Shown here: positions 24,485 to 37,202 of the stretch, piece by piece
Position numbering within the stretch: the first letter of the stretch is position 1
How the letters are laid out: each line of letters begins with the position of its first letter
NCBI GenBank assembly: GCA_027943335.1
Contig: BSBK01000875.1
Coordinates: forward strand, 1 to 64,000
Direction of reading: 5' to 3'
Length of the DNA stretch: 64,000 bases
DNA from: Chamaecyparis obtusa
Taxonomy: Eukaryota; Streptophyta; Pinopsida; Cupressales; Cupressaceae
Notes under the pieces: model-generated
Database searches by the model: none
The model's input: only the letters and a program-made list of their open reading frames with translations
What the model was told of the DNA's origin: nothing
Position numbers and translations under genes: made by a program

Positions 24485-27400
24485 TTAATGCAATGCATCT
24501 ATGATTGCCTCATGCTCTTCCATTGAAATTGTCCATATTATTTTATTAGTAGGTCCCCCTTTGTATCTTTCCAATTTGATATTTGTTGCCACTACCAAAT
24601 GGAAATAGTGCATAATCTTCTTTTTTTCTTGGTAGTCTTCAAAAGTTGGTAAACCATTCCTTCTTGTTAGGTATTTGCATAGCCATGTACCAAATACCAA
24701 AAACACACCCAATTGGATACTTAAATCCATCATCTACTTGATGGTATATCAAATTTTTCTTACCTTCTACACATGGAGCTAACCAATACTCAGTCTTATC
24801 TTTCATTATCCTCAAGTGCAACAACAACATACACATGTCCTGCAAAATAAAATGAAGTACATGTACAAATAAAACCAGTTTAAAGATTTATAATTCAAAT
24901 ATAATCATAAGTTATATGACATACACGTAACTAATATAAATTAAAGTTTTACAATACAATGAATTAAATGACTTGGTTTTATGAGATCTAAAACACAATC
25001 ATAATCTTCTGATACAAATGCATGATCTAGGTCTTCATTTATTATATCATCTTGATCTTGTGTCTAACTAGGTGTTAAGGATTTTTTTCCATTATTAAAC
25101 CCGTTATGTATTCCCTCATTCTTCCCATTCACCTGCAACACAAAATTGACAAAAGCATACAAGCTCCCTAGTCCGTATAGTCCAAGTGTTAGAATTAGAA
25201 CTCCTAAATGAATGTCATTTACTTGATCCTCTGATTGTATTACAATGATATATTGAAAGAATATTCTTCTCTTCCACTAGGCCACAAAAAATGTCTTGTT
25301 GTAGAGTTATGACTTTCAATCATATAGAAAAAAATATTTTAAACCATTCAAAAATTGCACGTGAATCTTTAAATTTTGATTTTTCCTCAAATTTGAGTTT
25401 CTCTCTACAAAGGGCTCTCTTAACACATGCACACACACCATCATGTTCTCCCTTCTTGTGTCCAGCCTAAAAAAGTTCTAGATATGTTGGATATTTATTT
25501 TGTTATGTATCCTACTCAAACAATAGAACATTCTACCATTATTTAATTGCCCTGTGTAATTTTTTGACCATACTAGATGTGTTATATGAATTCATCTCTC
25601 CCTTAAATTTTCATAAAAAGGTCTTAAAGCATTACTAGAAAAAATTTGATGAATTTAATTTATTATCACTCATATAGAAATGGTACTTTCTCAATATTTT
25701 TGGATCGTCTTATGTACTATTAGGTGCATGACTATGGACAATATGAACAAAAATTATTACTTACATTGAAATATAATATTGCCATTGGATCAAATCTTCT
25801 GGTGCAAATGTGTAGTTCATTGCAAAGTCAATAACTAAAAGTATGCTACCAATTGAAAATGTATCTTTGCATATGCAAAATTTTCCATCAAGGCATCTAG
25901 AATTTTGAGATTTTTTCAAATATTTAGGTACGAGCTTACTCTTGAATTCATTCATAAAAGCATGAACACAAACTATTTTAGTTATTAGATTGCACCACTT
26001 TCCAACCTTTCCATCCTTCATGGATACTCAATATTTTTAAATCTTTGTACATCAACTAATTACTGTCTAAAATCAATTGAAATATTTTGATGCTAATATT
26101 CATCTAATAATGTAAGATTGCAACATACATCACATGCACTAGAAACACATGCATTCAAAAGATAAAATTTCTCATTAGGTGGGTTACAAAATAAAGTTTA
26201 TATAAACTTATTTACAATTTGTGGTGGTATATTTATACCACATTCCTGCAACATTTCATTAGTATGCATGGTAGAATTTATAGATTAAAAAATATCATAA
26301 TGATAATGCAATTGAACATGATTTTTACAAAAATAGGTGACTCTTTCCTTTATAATCCTTATATACCGTGGTTTACATTTTTCAAAATATCTTGGACTAA
26401 TACTAATAGTTAACACCTTATCATCCATACTTTTTTAATACAATTAAGTTTAATTCATATCTAAAAGGTGTATTAGATGCGGATCATGAATTTTGAGCTA
26501 ACTCTTAATTTAAGAACATCTCTAGCATTGGGTGATACTCTTGTATTATCGTGCCAAAAAATTTCAATCAAAGTTTTGACTTCACCAATAATTTTCATGT
26601 CAGACATTGGGAGTCTATCACCGAAGGTCCATAAATGGTTTTTCAGACCACTTTTAAAGTTAACTCTTGTCTTTATATCTCTTGCTAAAGTTTTACAATG
26701 AATATTAATATATCCACTTATGTTTGTAATAATTCTTTTATCAGTAGTAGTTTTATTTACGAAAGTTGTTTTTATTACTCGTCATCCTGTATTACTATCT
26801 TTAGAATAAATTTTACTTCTGATTGTGTCAAAGGAACTACAAACAGTTGATACAACCTATTGTAGAAACTCATCCTTCTTCTTAGATTTCACATAAATTC
26901 ATATCATCTTCAACACTTTTCACATTTTAGTCATTTTAATTAATTGTAACATTAGTTGACATTGAAACCCAAATTTCTTATTTTAAAAAAATTATCTAAA
27001 CAATCTGGTCGAGTGTGTCCTAATTTGTCTTCATGAAACCAAACCATGTAGGTTTTTTAGCACATCAATTTTAATTTGAAATTGTTCATTCATTTCATTA
27101 TCATTCAAAGGGGTTTCTTTCTTAGTTGGTATTTCTATGTCTACATCCACATTGTTGATTTCAATTTGTATAGGGGTTTAAGTTTCACTTTAAATCGGGT
27201 TTGACTTTCAGTTTCTTTATCATTGTGATTAATATTACTAATTTGTGGAGTTTTATGTGCAATAAAATTTGTTACTCTATTTTCAAGTATAAAATTTGGA
27301 TCATTTATGTTGTAACCTACTTCTAGCAATTTATCAAGTTCTTTATCAAAATAAGTTACATTTGGCCATGAAGACATACCTGTATCCAATACTAGATTAG

Positions 27401-27638
27401 AAGATGCACCTAAATTTTCTTATATTGGATTTTCTTCTTCAACCTCTTCATCCATCATGGTGTCTTCATTGTTATCTTGTTTTGAAACAATTGTTAAACT
27501 CGATGCTCTAACATTATTTAGTTTTCAAATTATTTCTCTTTTTTCTCATCCTCATTTGGTTTCCTTCTCTCTATTTATTGAAACCTCCTCAGCTTTCAAA
27601 ACCTTCCTTAGCATCTTTCTGTGTTTCTTTGATCTCAT
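24485..27638 (-). pseudogene. Broken DDE-transposase-like gene
   Basis: A minus-strand coding remnant of about 1,000 codons starts at the ATG at 27636-27638 with a basic segment (MRSKKHRKMLRKVLK). Conserved-looking islands follow in order: NHLWTFGDRLPMSD and FWHDNTRVSPNARDVLKLR (26470-26660); a Cys-rich segment (LNACVSSACDVCCN, about 26120); LLVIDFAMNYTFAPED (25790-25830); KYHFYMSDNK (25680); VWSKN and HIWNFF, then HKKGEHDGVCACVKRAL (25420-25560); and a C-terminal domain (24485-24845) with YWLAPCVEGK and HYFHLVVATNI. From memory this resembles an uncharacterised family common in gymnosperms, ferns and mosses. The D, D, E spacing suggests a transposase, which is inference. Relatives have WSD where this copy has WSK. 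Many stops and frameshifts. Confidence 0.65.
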
Positions 27639-27835
27639 GTTGACCCCAGAATTTGAATTTAAATGATTCTCTTCATGTCAAATCCAAAACAAGCCCATTG
27701 TCTTATTTTTTAGCTACAATGGATCTTTAAGAAATGGGAACCTATTATTTTAATGAAACATGTGTCCATTTTTAAATCGGCTCCTCATTTCACATTCAAT
27801 GGTCCAAATAGAAATAGGCAGGCATTTTGTAAAAG

Positions 27836-28679
27836 TATAACCGGGAACCATACTTGATGTCTTGGTTTCTAGTTTAGGATGGGCTTGGTGGGATCAACCC
27901 CATGCTTCGGCCTGCAAAAATATGAATAACGCATTGGAATATAAAATTAATGCCTCGCCATAATTTTTTGGACAGCTTCTTGAACAAATTTTTTGACAAA
28001 ATAAAAACTCATTTTAGTTCTGATTAGAGAGATTCTAAAAATATAAATTTCATAGTGATATGAGAAATTTTATTATTCTTACAATACTTATCAAGCCATT
28101 GTGGTACCTAAACTTGAAATACTAAGGCTAACTAAAATTTTAATAACTTTTTTAATTTTACATTTTTTGAAAAATGAATTATATGACATAAATCTAGATA
28201 GAATTTCCTTCAAGATAAATAAATAGAAGTTATCATTGAATTATGGTGGTCATACCCCAAGGGTTTTAAAAATTTACTTTATAGTCAATTAAAAATTAAT
28301 TTTAAAACAAAGAAAAAATATTCTCATCAATCTTTCATTTTTAGGTAGCTTTCCCTAGAACGATTCACAAAAAATCATTTATTTAGTTCAAAAATAGGTA
28401 GTCGTACACGTGTGTGGTGTGATCCTAAAACATGCATTTTGAATACATGGTTTTTAAACATTCCTACTAAAAATCAATTTATATCATGTGGGTATTGAAA
28501 TAAATTACATATTTGAAAAGTAGATTCCGAGCACTAAATTTTGTATTGCTCAAGTTTTCCAAGATTCAATCTTTAAGTGCCTCAAATTTGAACATCAACT
28601 AAGAAAAAAAAATTAAAAAAGGGAAACTAAGTTTCCACCTTTTGCCCAAAAGTGGGACTCAACTTCTTGCAGCCACCTT
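27836..28679. repeat. Dispersed repeat R, copy 1
   Basis: About 840 bp recurs in the same orientation at 57640-58519. Shared blocks include ATTATGGTGGTCATAC, TAGTCAATTAAAAATTAATT and CCCAAAAGTGGGACTCAACT, and both copies end at GCCACCT. It begins about 200 bp upstream of the start codon of the transposase-like gene, so it could be the 5' end of that element. No coding sense in it. Confidence 0.85.
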
Positions 28680-28682
28680 GAT

Positions 28683-29870
28683 GTGGATATAGGACTTGAG
28701 CCTCTTTATACTATACTTTCATTGGTACACATTTCTGATGAGACTTATAGTGATAGTTTAGTTTTCAATTATTGTACTCATGGAAATCTCTCTATTTCTA
28801 AGGTGTTTCAAATGCAAGTCAGAGACCATTTTCCTAAAATTAGGTGTTCATTCTGGAAATCAACCTCATTTTTTGGCTTCAAGTGCAGAATAATATTTTC
28901 ACTACTCATAACTTTTTCAAAAGAGGATTATCCATTCCTAATCGTTTCTATTTGTGTATGGGAGATGTTGACACTACCTCTCACATTTTTTAAGGTTTTC
29001 CTTTTTCTAGGGAAGTCCAGTTATTCATTTTAAAGAGGTTTATTTTATCTTGGATTTTCCCTAAATACTTCTTTGAGTCTTAAATCTAATGGATTTCCCT
29101 AATCTATCACCATTCTCTTTCATTGATCTTATTGTTGATGATGCCTTACATTGTGTAGAAATTATCAAAGGAGAGGACTAACCACATCTTTAAGGACTCA
29201 ATACACCCCTCTAGAGTTGTAACCTCCAATATTATTTTTGATATACATGAGAATTTTTGAATTATTTATTCTAATTTTAAAGTTATTTATCCCCCTCTTA
29301 CTCAAAAGGATAATGAATTATACATTTCTAGAAGTTGGAAGCTATACTGTGATATCTCAAGCCCTATAATGAAATAAAAATGTCTAAGAATTGGAATATC
29401 CTTTTATGCTCCTCATTTAGGATGGATTAAAATAAATAATGATGATACAGTGATGGGGGATCCAAAACCTATTAGATAGGGGGGAGTGGCTCCTAATCAC
29501 AATGGTAGGATTTTTTGGTGCTTTCCCTATCATTGTAACTCAAATAAACCACTATGTTGATCCTTATGTGGTCTATATTAGTATCAAAATGGATAAAGAT
29601 AAGAGAATGAAGAAAATATGAATTGAAATCAATTCCCTTGACATCATCAATTGCCTAATAAGAAATGTCCCCCCAATATGGACTATTAAATTTATAATTA
29701 AAGATTACATAGACATATTTAGATGGTTTGAAGAGATTAAAATTTCCCATGTCTTTTATGAGGAGAATTGTGTGGCGATCAACACATGGCCATTGTTGGT
29801 GTAATATCTCAAGAAAGTTTAAATTGGAATATTAATGACCAGAACCTAGTGGATATCCAAGTGCTCATTT
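28683..29870 (+). pseudogene. LINE fragment, zf-RVT and RNase H
   Basis: On the plus strand, the stretch starting at 28683 and continuing through frame changes shows the reverse-transcriptase zinc-binding region (FKRGLSIPNRFYLCMGDVDT, near 28920-28980). An RNase H domain follows (LGWIKINNDD at about 29420, then FIIKDYIDIFRWFEEIKISHV and NCVAINTW at 29690-29790), the usual 3' end of plant L1 ORF2. The start coincides with the end of repeat R. Multiple stops are present. It is a separate copy from the RT fragment downstream, because the 3' domain lies upstream of it. Confidence 0.7.
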
Positions 29871-30189
29871 GAGATGCTATAGGTGAGTGAGAATCTATGC
29901 TCATTCTTGTAAGTGACACCCTTATATGTGTGAATTTTTGTCAAGTTAAGAGGACTTCATTATGATTAAGTAGTAGAGAATTTAGTAAGCAACTCTATTA
30001 GTTATTTTATTAGTTTAATCTATTTTCAATATTAAGATTAGTGCTCATTCTATAAATATGGGGGACACCGTAATAGGTTAGAGCATATGGTGTATAAAAA
30101 ATGGTAAAATAATGACACTGTATAGAGCGAGCTTTTCGAAAGCGGTTTGAGTTGTTACATGGAAAGAGTACATGGTTTGGATACCTAGG

Positions 30190-31500
30190 TTATTGACACT
30201 TTCATTGATGGATAGAATAGAGGTATACTAAAAGTATACAAGTGGAGTGGAAATTAATGAGGATCTAATGGAAGGAAATTCTGCTAATGAGGTGGTATAG
30301 ATTTTCTTTGACCCAAGTGAAAGAGAAAATGTGTTGAAGAATTTGGATTGGAGTTTTGATAGAACTTCTCCTTTAAAGCCACTATTGGATGTTGGAGATT
30401 TAATAATCTGATAGCTCACTCTAGATGAAAAATCTACAACTATTTTTAGTTATCACTTTGTTATCATCAATCACTTTAGGAATACTAGGTGTATTTTGTT
30501 CCCCTTTTATTTTCTTCCTTCACTTAATCATAGTTTTTCTATGAATTCTAAGAATCAATTCATCACCTATTCTACATTAGGGTTTAATCCTTCTTATTAT
30601 GGATCATGTGATGGTTTTTCATATTGACAAAACTCTCCCTCCAAATTTGGTATAGAATTTGAGAAAATTGTGAGGGTTCACCATGGGGATATCTCCCTAG
30701 TCCGCAGGGAGTTTGAATCAGAGGATGATGAGATTGTCCATATCTAAAAGAAATAACAATAATATACCCCATATTAATTAAAATGTTGTTATTTATAATG
30801 ATGATGATTTAGATGAGGCCTTATCACTCAAGACATTTCTCATGATTCTATGGGGCCCAGGTAGGATGTGAAAGGGAAAAGGGTAATGAATTCATCTATG
30901 TCTGAGAAATCCAAAAATAGTTCCAAACATTCTTTTGTCTCTATCAAACAAGGAGAGAAAAAATTCCTCTAGGCTTGAAAATTATTCCTTTTATTGGTCA
31001 GAGTTGAGCCTTTCCCCCTGTTCATTGATTTAATAATGATCTAGATGTGGGTACCCACATGAATATCTTGATTGAATTTTATAAATTCACTCCCATAGAG
31101 AAGGGATAAAAAATGTTAGACAACCCTAGCATTAAAAAAGATGTCAAACTTATGATAAAAATGCATAGTACTATGTTTTCTTAGATTGTGGCTGAGATTA
31201 ATGCTCTAAAACAAAGGGCCTATCCTTCAAACCAAAGTTTGGATAGTATTATGGCTGGTAATCAAACTTTAGCTAAAGGTATAAATTATTTGAAGGAAGA
31301 TCATGAACTCCAAATCCAAAATCTTATGGATTTTGTGTTGGGTATGCAAAATAAGTTAGAAGCCATTATTGTATTCATAAATATTTCAATACATGAAACT
31401 ATAGAATAATTTAAGAAATTAAATGAACACATTGAGGATTTTCAAGTTATTTCCAATGTTCAATTCTCATCTCCCTCTACTATTCTAAAATCTACTTAAA
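30190..31500 (+). pseudogene. Probable LINE ORF1 remnant
   Basis: Plus-strand sense appears in pieces: NSANEVV then FFDPSERENVLKNLDWSFDR (30280-30360), which resembles the nucleic-acid-binding N-terminal domain of plant L1 ORF1 proteins, and a 73-codon open stretch at 31188-31409 (AEINALKQRAYPSNQSLD) predicted by eye to be a coiled coil. It lies just upstream of a LINE RT on the same strand, the expected order. Stops are frequent. The ORF1 assignment is an inference from position and one weak motif. Confidence 0.4.
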
Positions 31501-31879
31501 AGGAGCTCATTACTTGGATGTTGGGAAGGTGAGAAAAAAATATGGTCAAGATGATAATGTGGATGATGTTAATGAGAGGAATGACAAGGAGTAATGATAG
31601 TAGGCCCTTTGTAAAGAAAGAATATTCATTTTCAATAAATATTTGAATCTATGTTCACTATTTGAAATATAGGCTAACTTTATGTTTTTCAAACTCAAGG
31701 ATATTTCCTACAAAATGGAAGAAAGATAGATAGATTCTAACATTTTCAACAATAAAGATTCTTAAGGGAGCAATAAGTTAGAATCAATAAATTGGAGGAA
31801 ATATTATACAATAAAGAAACTATAATTCAAAGGTTGACAAAAGTTGATTGAAAAATGGAATTCTTCCATCAAGCAATCT

Positions 31880-32691
31880 GAAAATATAGGATCACAATAG
31901 GATAAGGGTAATGCAACTTTCTGATACCACTTTCACTAGAGATGGTGAGCAGATAGCCAACTTTGTTTATTCCTTCTTTGTTTTTTTTCATCAAAATAAA
32001 AAACCTAGTTTACTAGACCCTAATGGGATGCACAATGTAATACTTGAGATGATATGGAATCTTGACAATAAAAATATTGTTAAAAGGTTACTCTTTGGGA
32101 AGTAAAAAAATTTTCTTTATCTTTTGGTTCTTACAAATCTCAAGAGCCTTATGGCTTCCCCTTGCCTTTATTCAAGATATTTGGGATGTTGATGGGAGGG
32201 ATATCCATAATGTTGATAATTTTATTTTATATATGGTAATATTCTTAAGAATGTGAATTCCACATTTATTGTTTGGATTTCCAAGTAAGAGTATTCTACT
32301 AAGATGATAGATTTCAGGCCTATACGTCTATGTAATTCTCTTTACAAGGTCATCTCAAAAATTATTTCTAATAGGCTAAATTCAATTCTTGATAAAGTGA
32401 TATATGATAATCAAAGGTGGTTTGTGAAAGGAAGAATTTTTTTGGATGTTGTCATCAACATCCATAAGCTCATTGATTATATTGAGTCAAGAATAAAGGT
32501 GTATATAGTTCTTAATTGATATATCTCTAAAGCTTACGATAAGGTCTCATGGAATTTTGTTTTTTAAGTCCTGAAGAAACATGATTTTAAAGCTAATTTA
32601 GTATAAAATACCTATAGAGTATGTTACCTCTTTCATTGCATCGATTCTTATAAATGGATCCCCAAAATGACACTTTTCTTATAGAAGAGGA

Positions 32692-32692
<1 letters not shown>
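31880..32692 (+). pseudogene. LINE reverse transcriptase fragment
   Basis: On the plus strand, HNRIRVMQLSDTTFTRDGEQI (about 31890-31950, the linker before RT), then DFRPIRLCNSLYKVISKII (32307-32363), DNQRWFVKGRIF, SKAYDKVSWNF and ILINGSPNDTF (32645-32680) match the N-terminal RT motifs of plant L1 elements. The sequence stops at a CT microsatellite before the GLRQGDPLSP and FADD motifs, so the catalytic half is missing. Stops are present throughout. Confidence 0.8.
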
Positions 32693-32809
<117 letters not shown>

Positions 32810-33490
32810 TCCTTAGAGATAGTATTATGTTTTTCCAATCTTCTAATTTATGATTGCCCGTCTGCACAAAATTCCCTACTAGATCATTTCGGAGTAATAT
32901 TACTGAGAGATATTAGGAGAGGTTAGAAGGTGAAAGAGGAATATTTTTTGAATATCTTACAAATTTTTTAAATATATATTTGGTTATCTATTGTCATTTA
33001 TGTCAAATATTATGATAGAGAGGTCTTTGGGTTTACTCAAATAGTATACTCTGTAAGTTTTCTATATTTAGAGAAGTATTATTATGTGTTAGGCATGTTG
33101 TTTCTAATGAACCTATAGAACAATGAAAGAAAAGTATTATGGAATAAAATGATGTATTATGGAGATCATTTTTAGTTCTTTATAGTTATTTTTTTATGTC
33201 CATTTAAGTCATTTGTTGTCTCTAGATGTTAGTGGTTCAGTTAAAAATATATAGAGTTGAAGATGATAGTTATTTAGTTGTGTTTTATGAAAGGTTTCTA
33301 CATAAAGATTTAAGGGTCAAGAATGAAAATGTGTTTTGTATGGTATTGAAGTTTTGATCTTGGGTGTGGTATATTATGGTGTTTTAGAAATTATTTCTAG
33401 TGTTTTGGTAATAGTATTTTCAAGTCTATCAATTATTATTAGTTTTTGGTCCAGCCTAGAAATAAGTTTTGAGTAATTATAATGTGGAAA
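32810..33490. other. AT-rich stretch with nothing recognisable
   Basis: The sequence after the microsatellite does not continue the LINE. No coding sense, repeat pair or RNA gene was seen on either strand. Confidence 0.5.
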
Positions 33491-34461
33491 TAAGTATTTT
33501 TCCTTATGTAGCATGTGGATCTTACCATAGAAGGTAGGTGTATGAATTCTATTGGAAAGTTAATTTATTCTTTAGGTTGTGTGACCACATGTTTGAGATG
33601 GTAAATTTGTTCCAATAATTATGGATCTAGTGTTGGGGTATGTGTAGCATGTTCATGTTTTCCTCTCTCTCCTAGAGTGGATCATGTTTATTGATGTAGG
33701 TTTGGGTTATAAATTTAATGTTTATCTCTTATATAGATGGGTTAATTCTATATGTGACCTATGCAATTAATGGTTATCTCTTATCTAGTTGGTTATGTTC
33801 TATGTTTTTTTCTATATTATTTTTTCATGGTACCTTAATGCATTTTATTTTTATCTCAGTTGACTTTTAGCTTAAATTATAATATCCTGTAGGAAAAATT
33901 AACCTTGTTTCAATCTCTAGTGATCTATCTTGTATATAGGTAGAGCTTGTGCTTTAAGATAATGTAAGTATGAAGCAAGAAGATTGTCAGAAAGAAAGTG
34001 AAGATAAAAAAATAGATGAGAGGAGATCAGTGATAGTGGTACATAGGAAAAGGTAGTAAAGGAGATGTTATTAGTCAATTCATAGATTAGTATATTGTTG
34101 TTCATTTAGGGGTGTAGCTCTTTTTATAATTATTAGGGTTGTTGGCCTAAGTTATATTTGAGGAGTAATCTCTAATTAGTATACCTAAATGAATGTGCAT
34201 TCAAATTTTTAATACTCCTAACAAGGTATAGAATTTGAACTTAGCACATCATATAGTGTGTTTGATCCCCACCGTTCTTTTTTCCCTAGCAATATTTCCA
34301 CACAAAAATATTGGTGCTATTTTTTAATTTGTTTTATAGATCAGTGTTTTCATGATTTACTTTCAGATCTGAGAATAAAGGTTTCACATAAGCTTTTAGT
34401 TTTTTGATACAACTAATTCATCCCCCATTCAGTTGTGTGCTACCTTGATTCTAACAATAAA
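33490..34461 (+). mobile_element. Possible degenerate LTR (copia-like)
   Basis: No coding sequence is present. The right edge, with CATCCCCCATTCAGTTGTGT followed by CTACCTTGATTCTAACA, resembles the U5 end of plant copia LTRs that finish in CAACA/TAACA. The preceding sequence is T/G-rich like an LTR. No partner LTR or target duplication was found, so this rests on sequence style only. Confidence 0.22.
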
Positions 34462-34759
34462 GGAACATATTATATATTTACGTAATGAAATGGTATATCC
34501 TAAAATATTATAATTTTTAAAATAATAATTAACATACAAAAATGTACATAGTGACTACTTCAAATTAACTTTTCACACTAGCCTACGTAACACATTTTTG
34601 ACCTTATGCATATAAAGAATTTCCATTTGACAATAAATTTAAATGAAATAACATTGGTATGCATATCTTGATTTCCAGCCCATGTACATACACATATACA
34701 TCACATTTAATCATAAGTAGCATCTATCAAGATAGAAAATTATGGTACCATAAACTTTT

Positions 34760-34899
34760 AACACATGTGGTCATTTTCTTCAATTTTAATGTGCCATTAG
34801 TGTGCTATTAATGTGCTCCTAGTCCTTTGTTCCATGGGCCAGCACCCTCTTGCTGCTTTTCTTTATCAAAAACACATGTGGTCATTTTCTTCAATTTTA
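34760..34899 (+). mobile_element. 82-bp insertion flanked by a 29-bp direct repeat
   Basis: A perfect 29-bp direct repeat beginning AACACATGTGG (34760-34788 and 34871-34899) flanks 82 bp ending TTTCTTTATCAAA. The layout (long target duplication, short A-rich 3' end on the plus strand, body with CCAGCACCCTCTTGCTGC) fits a severely 5'-truncated LINE or SINE tail copied by target-primed reverse transcription. A simple duplication with intervening change is the alternative. Confidence 0.5.
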
Positions 34900-35955
34900 T
34901 TTACATGTGGTTGATTAATATTTCTAAAAGTTAAAATAACTATATTTAAATATATATACATCATTTACATCTTTGTGAAAATTTTCTTTCCTAAATGTCT
35001 TATTATAGAACATTTCATTTATCATCTAGGAGAACATGATTATAATCTATATAGTGTTGATAATTTAACATTTTTTTCTCAATTGAGATCAATTGAATTG
35101 CACTTTATATTAAGTCATAAAAATTCTAAGACCCCAATGACTTTAATTCATAACTTATATGTTAATGAATACTTTTTTATATTTTTTGAAAATTTTCTAA
35201 GATCCCTTAATCTTATTTATACCAACTTTTCTTTAATCCTTTCTAAAAATGTATAAGCTTTTCTAAGATATTTCTAATAATTTTTAATATTTTTCCAATG
35301 TATTCTAGGAATACATGATTTTTTCAAAGGTTATCTTTGTAATTGAAATGTTCAATTAAATAACTAAGAATACAAAATTAGACATATGCTTTCCTAAATA
35401 AATTTAAAAATATTACAAAAAATATAAAAATTAAAAAGATATCCAACATACCAAGAAATATGAATGAAAAAAAGGAGAATTTAGTACACCTAGTATAGTA
35501 GATCTTAAGAGTAAGGTAATGTAGTGCACATATGATTGTCACTAGAAAAAATCACTAGGGGGGTTTCTTTAATAAAATGGGGCACCCAAATGATTTGGTG
35601 AAAGTGTAAGATCAACTAACACCTTAAGATTAAATAAAATTGTTATAAAATGCATTGAAAGTAGGTTTTCTCAATGGCCATGTCCAAGTGAACTCTTTCA
35701 AATATTAATAAAATGATGTGTTTGATTCAACATGTTTAGTGTCACATGATTGATTAAAGGCTTTCAATGTCATATGTTCAATCAAAGGTGCTTGGTATGT
35801 TTGATAAAACATGTTTTCTCAAGAGAGCATACTTGCCAAAAAAAAATTCTCATCTGGAATCTTTCGTTGTGAGGAAAAGTGTATTTCGTTATTATGGAAT
35901 CACCTTACTAATATGTATTTTTTTTTTTATTAAAGTAAAATAGGTTTTCAATGGA
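34900..35955. other. AT-rich stretch with nothing recognisable
   Basis: The only sizeable plus-strand frame (34975-35256, 93 codons) is Phe/Leu/Ile-rich low-complexity sequence without family features. I see no gene or repeat structure here. Confidence 0.4.
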
Positions 35956-35959
35956 CCTG

Positions 35960-37202
35960 GAAGCTTTTATAGAAAGAAATGCCAATAAGAGAGAAACAAA
36001 CACTATACAATAGTTGGAAACTAGACTAGAGCCTCAAAGATCTTATAGATTTTGCATTAAACTTTTATTCTTTTGGATAATGTCTGCATTGATGCTATGA
36101 AACTTACTAACAATGGTTTCAATGGAATTCACACTTGTTGAACCCTTACTTAAAGTCTAGTAGCTACACCCAAGAAAGCACAATAAGCCTTCTCATTAAC
36201 TGCAAAAATCTTCTCATTAAAAGAAATATTCCACGTTGATTCTACATTTTCAGTGGGGGAGATAGATTTACCTTCAAAAAGGTACTCTATTGCTTCAACT
36301 AGGGCATTCAACTACATGAATCCCTTAGAGATGCTCTACATAGTTGTGCAGATTACTGCCATGACAACCCTTAACTTATCTTGAACCATATTTATTGAAC
36401 CCTTAACTTATCTTGAACCATATTTATTGAACCCTTAAATTTATGATTTGAGTCTCATGTGCCTTCTTCAAATCCTTTATAGCCTAGTCAACTCCTGAAA
36501 ACTAGAAAACATTTAACCCATACCATGCATAGACAAAGTATGAGCACTCTTTTCTTTTAAAGCATTAACCTTTGCTACAATCCAAGTATGCAAAGCACTC
36601 TGACCATCCATAACTACCTCCATATTTGTTTTTATACTCACATTCTCATAGATATAAGAACCCCTTTCTAATGGGGTATCTTTACTAATCTCTACTGAAA
36701 TTTCAATTCAGATAGAAACATCTAGACCACCCATGGGAAAGGGCTCCAAAATGGGGGATTGCAAAAAATATTTATGCCATCAATAAAATTCTTTCGGTAG
36801 ATGAAATTATTTCCCCCTCCCATTAAATGGAACGTAGTAGAAACCTTTGCATTTCCTTTAGCTGACAAATGATAAGAAACCCCAAATTTTTGTTTACCCT
36901 TAAATATCAACATAAGAGTCAAGAAAATTCCTTGAGAGAAAAACCTAGTTTGAATCCTCTTCATTTGATAGGACATTTATATGGTAGATTGGGGTCTCCT
37001 TTTTAGGGTGTTTGCATTTTCTTAAATGGAAATAGGCTTCCTTCCCAGAGGGAACATCCTCAAGATCGGTGGAGAAGTCATGATAATGTTGATGTACATT
37101 TTGTTTGAATTCATTACCAATCCTAGGAGTGAGGTTGTTCTGAATTGAAATGTACTTGGCATAATCCATGATGAGGAGAATGAAATGCTCATGTATAACC
37201 AT
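35960..37202 (-). pseudogene. Unrecognised broken ORF
   Basis: The minus-strand sense starts at the ATG at 37200-37202 with an 85-codon open part (contains MDYAKYISIQNNL, VPSGKEAYFHLRKC and YHINVLSNEE). It then shifts through the 36722-36976 frame, and weak coding sense persists (TNMEVVMDGQSALHTWI near 36600; AIEYLFEGKSISPTENVEST near 36250) to about 35960. A 31-bp tandem duplication at 36375-36436 disrupts it. The His/Cys-rich composition hints at a nucleic-acid-binding protein, but I cannot name a family. Probably a retroelement ORF, because similar decayed frames are all around. Confidence 0.4.
36375..36436. repeat. 31-bp tandem duplication
   Basis: The unit CCCTTAACTTATCTTGAACC plus 11 more bases occurs twice head to tail without visible mismatch, so it is a recent slippage or duplication inside the unrecognised ORF. 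Confidence 0.9.
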
